Source of the DNA: Ignavibacteria bacterium
GTDB lineage: Bacteria; Bacteroidota; Ignavibacteria; Tepidaquicellales; Tepidaquicellaceae
Assembly (NCBI GenBank): GCA_016704345.1
Contig: JADJAH010000038.1
Span: 401,785 to 465,784 of the forward strand
Length of the DNA: 64,000 nucleotides
Direction: 5' to 3'
The translations under genes were made by a program, and so were the position numbers. The first letter of the stretch is position 1. Every line of letters begins with the position of its first letter. The notes below the pieces were generated by a model that worked only from the letters and a program-made list of their open reading frames with translations, did not search any database and had not been told where the DNA came from. Shown here piece by piece: positions 57,598 through 64,000 of this stretch.

Positions 57598-58197
57598 TTA
57601 TTTTCTTTTTAATAATCCGCTCACATAATCATCGAGTAAGGATACGGAATCTTCAATAGTTAAAGCTGATGTATCGATCACAAGTTCTGCATTGAGCGGT
57701 TCTTCGTAAGGCGAATCAATTCCCGTAAACTTTGGGATTTGTCCGGCGCGTGCTTTTGAATAAAGCCCTTTCACATCTCTTGACTCACAAAGTTCCAATG
57801 GACACTTGACATACACTTCATGAAAATTTTCTTTGCCCACGAGTTCTCTTACAGTTTCCCTGTCAGATCTGAAAGGTGAGATGAATGCCGTAAGAACAAC
57901 AATACCTGCATCGAGAAACAGCTTACTCACTTCTCCGAGTCTTCTGATATTTTCTATCCGGTCTTCGTCTCCAAAGCCAAGATCCTTGTTCAAGCCGGTT
58001 CTAACATTATCGCCGTCCAGCAAGTATGTGAGAACTCTTTTTTCATTCAACCTCTGCTCAAGAAGGTTTGCAAGAGTTGATTTGCCTGAGCCCGAAAGAC
58101 CGGTAAACCAGATCACGAACGAATCATTTCCAAGCAGATTCTTCCTGTCATCTTTATTGATCCTATGTTTTTGGGGAATTATATTTGGATCAGGCAT
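57598..58197 (-). CDS. cysC: adenylylsulfate kinase
   Basis: APS kinase, 199 residues, converts APS to PAPS. Walker A is at residues 33-40 (GLSGSGKS), followed by YLLDGDNVRTGLNKDLGF (APS-binding Arg/Asn), ENIRRLGEVSKLF, TAFISPFRSDRE and FHEVYVKCPLELCESRDVKG. An N-terminal NKDDRKNLLG segment is normal. It is the first gene of the 20-kb minus-strand glycan locus, with a candidate promoter 60 bases upstream. Being separate from CysN it is the stand-alone form. Confidence 0.96.
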   Translation of the reverse strand: MPDPNIIPQKHRINKDDRKNLLGNDSFVIWFTGLSGSGKSTLANLLEQRLNEKRVLTYLLDGDNVRTGLNKDLGFGDEDRIENIRRLGEVSKLFLDAGIVVLTAFISPFRSDRETVRELVGKENFHEVYVKCPLELCESRDVKGLYSKARAGQIPKFTGIDSPYEEPLNAELVIDTSALTIEDSVSLLDDYVSGLLKRK

Positions 58198-58256
58198 ATT
58201 GATTTTAACGCCGGAATTTTTTCCGTCGCAGATGTAGCAAATGGAGTTTAGTTTTG

Positions 58257-58287
58257 CGAATATAAGGTTCTGTGTGTTTTTTTACAA
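58257..58287 (-). promoter_or_regulatory. candidate promoter of the cysC/glycan operon
   Basis: On the minus strand TTG (58287-58285), 20 bases, then TATATTCG (58264-58257), a one-mismatch fit to the Bacteroidota -7 element TAnnTTTG. It is placed about 60 bases before the cysC start. Confidence 0.4.
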
Positions 58288-58834
58288 TGTATGTTTTCTG
58301 TTTAATATAAAAAATGAACACATGACAATTCCTTGTTGCGAAAATTTCTGAATCCCCCGGCCCGAATGCCGGAAAAATATCTCTCATTCCTAATCCACTT
58401 TGGAATCATCGTCTAAGATGCAGTCATATACTTTTAGTCAAAACATAACTCTCCGTATTCGGTCAGATCCGTTAATCTATTGTGTCTTTCATTCATTTCG
58501 TTGATACATATATTCTATTCCTGAGTTGCTAAATGCATGTGAATTAGATTCTTTTGAAGAAAATTGATCTTCCTGACTATCAGCTTGTTGAACAACTTTG
58601 TCCATTAGTTCATAGATTATTACGTACACATTAAACACTTGATTTTATCTTCTTAATAACGTTTGCGGAAAGTCTGAATGGCATGGGACTGCGAAGGAGA
58701 TATTTTCTCCTAAACGAAGGTTCAAAACCCATGCACTGGACAATATCCTCCTAAGGAGACAAGAAATTTACCGGAAATTGCTAATTTTAATTTATCCAAA
58801 TCTTTAAAAATCTCCTTTCCGTTAAACAAATTGG
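58288..58834. other. non-coding gap with a structured element
   Basis: No convincing gene in either strand. AT-rich sequence fills 58380-58670. From 58681 to 58757 there is a cluster of inverted repeats. GCATGGG (58681-58687) pairs with CCCATGC (58728-58734), enclosing AGGAGA/TCTCCT (58695-58700 / 58706-58711). A third CCTCCTAAGGAG segment at 58748-58758 can pair with either arm. I do not recognise a known riboswitch. It is too short and lacks the arms for a tRNA. Confidence 0.55.
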
Positions 58835-58863
58835 TTGTCATTGATAAAATTTTAGATACTTTG
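58835..58863 (+). promoter_or_regulatory. candidate promoter of the FG-GAP gene
   Basis: TTG at 58835, about 19 bases, then TACTTTG at 58857-58863, close to the -33/-7 pattern of Bacteroidota promoters. The ATG of the FG-GAP gene follows 58 bases later. Confidence 0.35.
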
Positions 58864-58921
58864 TAAGTTATCTGCAGTATTAGGAAATTTATCATTGAAT
58901 CTAAACCTTAAATCATCCTGT

Positions 58922-61076
58922 ATGAAGATTTTTATTGTTTCAGGTATAATAGCAATAGCTCTGTTCAAAATCCCAATACCGCAATTACTTTCTTTCACTA
59001 AGATTGAGTCTGAAGGAGTTGAAGAAAGTTCAAGTGATTTGAGTTATAATATTGCGACGGATAATTCCTATCGAATGTCATCAGATTTTATTCAAAGTGA
59101 TACTGTTGTTATGGGAATCATCAACGGATCTGGTTTTGGACAGTTTCTTGCTTCTGCAGGAGATGTAAATTCGGACAGTTTTAATGACTTGCTCATAAGT
59201 GACAGAAGAAGTTGTGAAGTATTATTGTATTACGGCGGTGCAAGTGTTGACAATATTCAGATGTTCGATTTTGGGAACCTGATCCAAATTCACCCCTCGG
59301 TTGCGGTTCTTTTGGAAGTTCAATATCTTCCGGAGATGTAAACGGTGACGGATTCTCTGACATTTTAGTTGGGTACACCGGTGGGAATGGTACTTTTTAT
59401 AACTACGTGGCAAATTTTTTCGTATATCTTGGAGGAACTGAAATGGATAGTCTGGCCGACATAATTCTTATTGATCCTGATTCTATGTCACAAGGTACTT
59501 GTTCAATTGCAGGTGACTTGAATGCTGATGGATTTTCTGACGTCGTTGTTAGTGTTGATACCAAGACCTATGTCTTTTATGGCGGTACTAATATGAATTC
59601 TATCCCTGATGTAACTTTCAATATTGGTTTTCAAAAGATAACAACAGCCGGAGATGTAAATGATGACGGATACGACGACATACTGTGTTCTTTACCATTT
59701 TTTGACAATTACAGGGGAAAAGCGCTAATTTACTTTGGAGGAGTAAGCATGAATACAATAGCAGATGTGATTTTCACAGGTGAATCCATTCAAAGTTCTT
59801 TTGGGAGTTCAATTTCAACAGCCGGAGATCTAAATAGTGATGGTTACTCAGACATATTAATTGGAGCCTATCAATATAACAATTATAAGGGTAAGACATA
59901 TATTTATCTTGGAGGACCTGTAATGGATAGTGTACCTGAAGCTTCAATTTTGGGGAGTTCCAAAATGACAGATTCGGGGCATCAGTTTCTACGTCTGGGG
60001 ATTTGAATTCTGATGGATATGATGACATTATTATTGGTGCACCGGGTTTTCTGAATAACCGGGGACGTGCTTATATACATTATGGAGGAAGCAATATTAG
60101 TTCTGTTCCCGACTTTATTCATACAAATCAATCTCCATTTAGATTTGGGGATGCAGTCTCTCATGCAGGTGATATGGATAACAATGGAATGGATGATATT
60201 GCAATTTCTGCAACAAGTTTGTTGTCCCGGGTATATGTTTTCCTAACAAAGGCCGGTTTGGATTTGATAAGTCCAACGAATAATTCAACTGGTTTGACTC
60301 GAAATGTTCTGTTTGAATGGGGCAAGTTCAACAGGGCAAGCAAGTACATTTTTCAGGTATCGAGCGACAGTCTGATAAGCAATCTGATTGTTTCGGATAC
60401 TCTCATTTCAGATACATCCAGATATTTGCAAGGCCTCGCTTTGGAAACCAAATATTATTGGCGTGTGAAGGCAATGGATTCATCAGGAAATGTGTTTAGT
60501 TCGGAAATCTGGAACTTTACAACAATTCCACCCATACGTGTTAGTATCAAAGCCATATTTGAAGGACTCTACTATTCACTTTTCAATATTTTGGCTAGAA
60601 AGGATACGATTAATTTGGAGCTTAGAAATAGAATATACCCCTTTGATCTTGTGGACAGCTGCATTGGAGTGATTGACAGTTTGAATTTCACGGGCCTTTT
60701 TACCTTCAACAATGCTCCTGATGGAAAATACTACTTGGTAATAAAACATTTTCAAAGTATTGAAACTTGGAGCAAATCAGGAGGCGATTCTTTGGTCGCA
60801 AATGGTTCAATTAATCATTATGACTTCACTTCCTCTGCTCCTCAAGCCTATGGTAACAATCTGAAATTGAAAGGAGGAAAATACTGCCTCATTTCTGGCG
60901 ATGTATATCAGGACGGATTCATTGACGGATCTGATCTTCTAATAATTGACAATGATGCTTATACATTTTCTACCGGAAGATTCTTAATTTCAGACATAAA
61001 CGGTGATGGATTTGCTGATGCGCAGGACATGCAACTCTTTGATAATAACAAGAGCCGTGAAGTTATAAAACCTTAG
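58922..61076 (+). CDS. seven-bladed FG-GAP propeller protein with Fn3-like and dockerin-like domains (two breaks)
   Basis: Predicted exported protein of ~717 residues. MKIFIVSGIIAIALF is a signal or anchor segment. Seven FG-GAP/integrin-alpha-like blades follow, each with a Ca2+ loop, e.g. AGDVNSDSFNDLLI, SGDVNGDGFSDILV, AGDLNADGFSDVVV, AGDVNDDGYDDILC, AGDLNSDGYSDILI, SGDLNSDGYDDIII, AGDMDNNGMDDIAI. An Fn3-like domain comes next (VLFEWGKFNRASKYIFQV ... YYWRVKAMD), then a dockerin-like Ca pair (GDVYQDGFIDGSDLLII, DINGDGFADAQDMQLF). The frame breaks at 59273-59275 and 59962-59965; one added G and one added A restore it. The ATG at 58922 is preferred to an upstream TTG. Probably surface adhesion. 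Confidence 0.82.
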
Positions 61077-61291
61077 ATGAATGCGCTGTAGAAAAAGATT
61101 ATCATTGCTTACAAGGTTTGTTCTGAAATCCAAGATTCATGTACCTACTATTTTGAGAATCCAGTTCTAACAAGTCTAAGTGATGAATTTACATCGCGCA
61201 TTGCTGGGATTTGTTAGAGTGACGAGACCTCTCGTTGAACAATCTTATTTTTGAGCATGATATTTACAGAAAATTATTGTTTCCAAACATA

Positions 61292-62623
61292 GATAACGTT
61301 TCCTTTAGTGTGTAAATTTCAAATGAGGATCTGTAGGAGAAGCCCCATTGCATTGATTTAGATATTCAATTATTAAGAACATTAGATTGTCGATGCTTTG
61401 AAGACTTTCAAAACATCCAACAGCCTTAGTTCTTCTTTTGAGCTCCCTGTTATATCTTTCAACAGGATTGTTTGTCTTTATGTCTATTGTTTTAAGCTTT
61501 GGGAAGTCAAATCTGGTGAGCAATTTGTCATCTATCTTACCAAATATTTTCATTGCCTCGGTTTCCTTTTCATAATAATCTTTCATTAGTTTCTTATGCA
61601 GCTTGAGAAATGCCGGTTTGGATTTAGCCGAATAAACTTCCCATATTCTTTTCTTAAGTGTTTCAATGTTAACTTTGTGTTCTACTTCGGCAATGACATT
61701 TCTCATCTTATGAACCAGGCAAAGTTGCTGAGGGATTTTACTTTTACCATAGACATTCTTGATTGCTTTTGAGATTGCTGCATGATCATCATGAACTATT
61801 AGATTGATCTTGTCATCCTTAGTCCTCATCGCTTAAGACTTTTGAAGAAAGCTGTATATGAATTCTTATCTTCAGCCTCTGCCGGCATATAATCAATCAT
61901 CTCTTTTATTACTTTCTTCCCGCATTTGCGTTGTCCGAGAAGCTCAGTACGACTGCTTTTTGAGCATTTTCCGTCATTGGTCTTAACTTTAAGACAGATT
62001 GCATCTGCATACAAACATTCGTATTTGTGTTCAATTTGTCTTGCATGAAATTGCTTTACATACTTCTCAACACTGCTTACTATCCTGTTGACGAGTTTCG
62101 TTGAGATATCTGTGCCGTAAAGACTTCCGACCAAATGCTTAATATCTCTGTATGAACATCCCTGTGCCCAAAGCTGCAGTAATAATTTTCAACACTTGGA
62201 TCGGTCAGATTTCCAAAACACTATCCTTGGTACAAATCTTCCCTTTCTGACTCTTGGAATTTTGATCCTGAGGATGCCGGACCCATTTGAACAAAATCGT
62301 TTCGCTCTCTGAAACATTCATGTATTCATATATGTTAACTTCTTAGGCCCTTCATATTTTTTTTTTTCTACCCAAATATTGTTCAAACTCAGAATAAATC
62401 ATAACGTTGAATAACTCTTGCAAGAACTCTGTCACTTTTATATCAAGTCCTGAAATAAGGAGACTTGATAAAAAGACCCTGACACCCTGATTTTTAACAT
62501 AACTTGAAGTCATCAAGTAAGCCTCCTGTTAATTTTGGTTTTGATCAAATTAATCTTAACAACGAGGCTTCTTTTTTTCAGACCTTTTTAACACTCAATT
62601 TGCCCACTCTTTAAAACGCTACT
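61292..62623. mobile_element. degraded IS256-family insertion sequence
   Basis: Element of ~1332 bp, the usual size for the family. Imperfect terminal inverted repeats are GATAACGTTTCCTTTAGTGT at 61292 and, reverse-complemented from 62623, AGTAGCGTTTTAAAGAGTGG. The transposase stop codon lies inside the left repeat. No exact 8-9 bp target duplication is visible. The same ends bound the MITE-like element at 28005-28350. Confidence 0.82.
61305..62321 (-). pseudogene. IS256 (Mutator-type) transposase, broken
   Basis: DDE transposase homologue split over several frames. N-terminal remnants: RNDFV...NG, then LRIKIPRVRKGRFVP (62220-62275). The middle part reads LLLQLWAQGCSYRDIKHLVG and YECLYADAICLKVKTNDG (first Asp). 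After a break at ~61826 it continues LIVHDDHAAISKAIKNVYG (second Asp), QQLCLVHKMRN, and IDIKTNNPVERYNRELKRRT with the Glu in NPVERYNRE, the family signature. At least four indels or stops separate these parts, more than can be put down to one sequencing slip. Probably inactive. Confidence 0.82.
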
Positions 62624-62982
62624 CCATTACAATGATATGGTCATACCTGACAGGTCTTTGGTTAATAAATTCCACCAAAATCAGACTATGTGAAAAAGAA
62701 TCATAGAAGGAAAGCAAAGGCACCACATACAGAACTGGTCTTGACTTTTTTAAGAACAATACTAATGACAGATAATAAACTCACGTTTGAGTTTCTCGAA
62801 ACTCTGAAAATTTTGACCTGTACGTAGGTGTGAAATTAAAATAATATCAGAAACCTCTCCATCATCCTGCACATAGTCATTTGATAACAAAGTGAAATTT
62901 ATTGCCTGTGTCAGCCTGCCATTTCGTGGAATTCCTGAGAGCAAGGTAGACTCTGCCCCGGTCGAAAAATTTAGGGAAAGTA
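62624..62982 (-). other. gap with a possible protein fragment
   Basis: No complete gene. On the minus strand a frame from about 62980 to 62762 reads SLNFSTGAESTLLSGIPRNG, then LTQAINFTLLSNDYVQDDGE and ILISHLRTG, without a good start codon. It looks like the beta-rich end of an unknown protein, directly abutting the FkbM stop. It may be a remnant disrupted by the nearby insertion sequence. I do not recognise the family. Confidence 0.35.
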
Positions 62983-63830
62983 CTAAGGTTGATCGATGGA
63001 AATTGATTTTAAGGAAGGGAAGGTTTTAATACCAAATTTTGAGAAACTAAGACATATCAAGCCTAATATGGATTCATGCCTGTTGTTTGAACCGGGCATT
63101 TTGAAGCTCTCAGTTTCCCTTCTCTTCTTGCGAAACAAATATCTACCTGTGCTATCGCTCCCGTCAAACGGCCTTCTGAGAAAACCTGCAAAGTCATAGA
63201 CTTCATAACCATTGCTTTTCATAAACTCCATTACATCGGAAACCAATGGTGTATCTTTGCTGAACTCGAATAAGGAACATTCTATGATGAATAGTTCTGT
63301 TTTTCCGAACAATTTCTTCGCGCCTTTCAATGCCTCAAGTTCGTAGCCCTGCACATCGATCTTAACAATTTCAGGAACGGGAATCTTCGCGTCGTCAATC
63401 AGTTTGTCAATCGTCACTAATTGAATCTCTCTCTGTAGATCCTTTGCTTTCAAATGATCATTCTCCTCAATCATGAAGTTTGCACCTTCAAGCGATTCTC
63501 CCCATGTAGTGAGAAATCTCTTTTCAACTCTGCTGCCAATACCGAATAGATAGTACTTAGATCCGGGATGTTCTCTGCAAAAACTCTTCAGATATGGCTC
63601 CATCTCAGACAGTGGTTCCACCATATAAAGATTGGCATCCGGAAACATTTTTTTTGCAAGCATGCTCCATTCACCTTTGTTTGCTCCAATATCGAGTATG
63701 TTATTGCAATCCAAATGTCTTTTAGTCAAGAGTAAAAGAATGCACCAAGATTTCCTATATCTTTACTTTGCCTGTTGATCTTTGAATCTATATGTATCTT
63801 GAGTATCAGGCGTTCAAAAAAGCTTTTCAT
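62983..63830 (-). CDS. FkbM-family methyltransferase (one-base break)
   Basis: SAM-dependent O-methyltransferase of the FkbM type, ~282 residues after repair. Motif I NILDIGANKGEWSMLAKKMF is followed by LYMVEPLSEMEPYLKSF, and VKIDVQGYELEALKGAKKLF is the family's most conserved block. KSNGYEVYDFAGFLRRPFDG is near the C-terminus. The N-terminal part (MKSFFERLILKIHID ...) lies in another frame from 63830 (or ATG 63845). Adding one base to the AAAA run at 63734-63737 gives GAFFLLLTKRHLDCNNILD. Such enzymes are common in glycan loci, and this one overlaps the end of a sulfotransferase gene. Confidence 0.85.
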
Positions 63831-64000
63831 GTGATTGATTGTCATTTGAATTTGTAAGTTCATTAAGTCTTTTGCCGGCATAATCATAAATCAAATAATC
63901 CAAATAATTTCTCTCCCTGAATTTCTCTTTGAAATCGTCTGTGAGTTCTTCTAACTGCAAATCCTTTTGTGATACGTTTACTTTTCTCACTTTGAATGGC
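63814..64000 (-). CDS. second sulfotransferase-like protein, C-terminal end
   Basis: The frame enters from the right edge and ends at TGA 63814-63816. The ~61 residues include VRKVNVSQKDLQLEELTDDF, FRERNYLDYLIYDYAGKRLN and ELTNSNDNQ. These parallel the C-terminus of the sulfotransferase at 52117-52920 (IVKKENISQKDSQRDLIDD ... LDYMIYEYCVNKFD). The catalytic part lies outside the window. It overlaps the FkbM start, suggesting co-transcription. Confidence 0.65.
   Translation of the reverse strand, partial: PFKVRKVNVSQKDLQLEELTDDFKEKFRERNYLDYLIYDYAGKRLNELTNSNDNQSHEKLF

Noticed and set aside
58681..58740. tRNA (GGTTCAAAACCC resembles a T arm)
   Set aside because: The closed structure is only ~54 bases, with no D or anticodon arm and no CCA-compatible acceptor geometry.
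61826..61830. Programmed frameshift in the IS256 transposase (ATGA overlap)
   Set aside because: IS256 transposases are made from a single frame, and this copy has several further breaks.
61283..62632. Target-site duplication around the full-length IS256 element
   Set aside because: The 8-9 bases on each side do not match well enough (about 5 of 9).

Overview
The window looks like chromosomal DNA from an uncultured member of the Bacteroidota/Chlorobiota/Ignavibacteriota side of the tree, most likely an Ignavibacteria-like lineage (inference). The clues are T9SS-type C-terminal sorting tails, a TonB receptor with a carboxypeptidase-regulatory N-terminus, an -33 TTG / -7 TAnnTTTG type promoter, weak or absent Shine-Dalgarno sequences with several TTG starts, and 2-oxoacid:ferredoxin oxidoreductase beside an Nuo-type complex I.

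Layout. 1-2560: end of the complex I operon (nuoM, nuoN, a small unknown protein). 2718-10919, minus strand: putative zinc peptidase, amidohydrolase lipoprotein, the two subunits of a 2-oxoglutarate/2-oxoacid:ferredoxin oxidoreductase, and a TonB-dependent receptor. 11003-16214, minus strand: cobalamin-dependent methionine synthase (metH), whose SAM-I riboswitch, promoter and attenuator lie 1.3 kb upstream. They are separated from metH by a DUF559 endonuclease-like gene inside a nest of GC-rich palindromic repeats. 16294-18043: a GH5-like glycoside hydrolase and a GNAT acetyltransferase. 18254-22333: a compact plus-strand polysaccharide operon (SDR, WecG/TagA transferase, NodB-type deacetylase, radical SAM/SPASM protein, PglC-like phosphoglycosyl transferase). 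A 35-bp near-perfect direct repeat lies before this operon and again beyond it, just ahead of a CtpE-like P-type ATPase. 25818-27995: a dicarboxylate/amino-acid symporter and a lipoprotein glutathione peroxidase. 28005-28350: a short non-autonomous element with IS256-like ends. 28441-38189: two tandem giant gingipain-family (C25) proteins carrying an ILEI/FAM3-like domain and T9SS tails.

38304-58197, all minus strand: a 20-kb surface-glycan locus. It has at least seven GT2 proteins, including a reconstructed ~1436-residue triple-GT2 protein and a double GT2 that lacks both DxD motifs. It also has two methyltransferase-like proteins, FemAB-like and WbqC-like proteins, a sulfotransferase, a LegC-type aminotransferase with a PglD/NeuD-type acetyltransferase, and a sulfate-activation set (cysN, cysD, cysC). 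No PAPS reductase is present, so the PAPS probably feeds sulfotransferases that decorate the glycan. 58922-61076: a seven-bladed FG-GAP propeller protein with a dockerin-like end. 61292-62623: a degraded IS256-family element. 62983-64000: an FkbM methyltransferase and the C-terminal end of a second sulfotransferase.

Quality note. At least nine breaks in otherwise intact conserved genes (korA, the ATPase, both C25 genes, the giant GT, wbqC, the FG-GAP gene twice, fkbM) are each repaired by one base in a short homopolymer. That pattern points to residual assembly indels rather than mass gene decay. I merged these genes and give the break positions.
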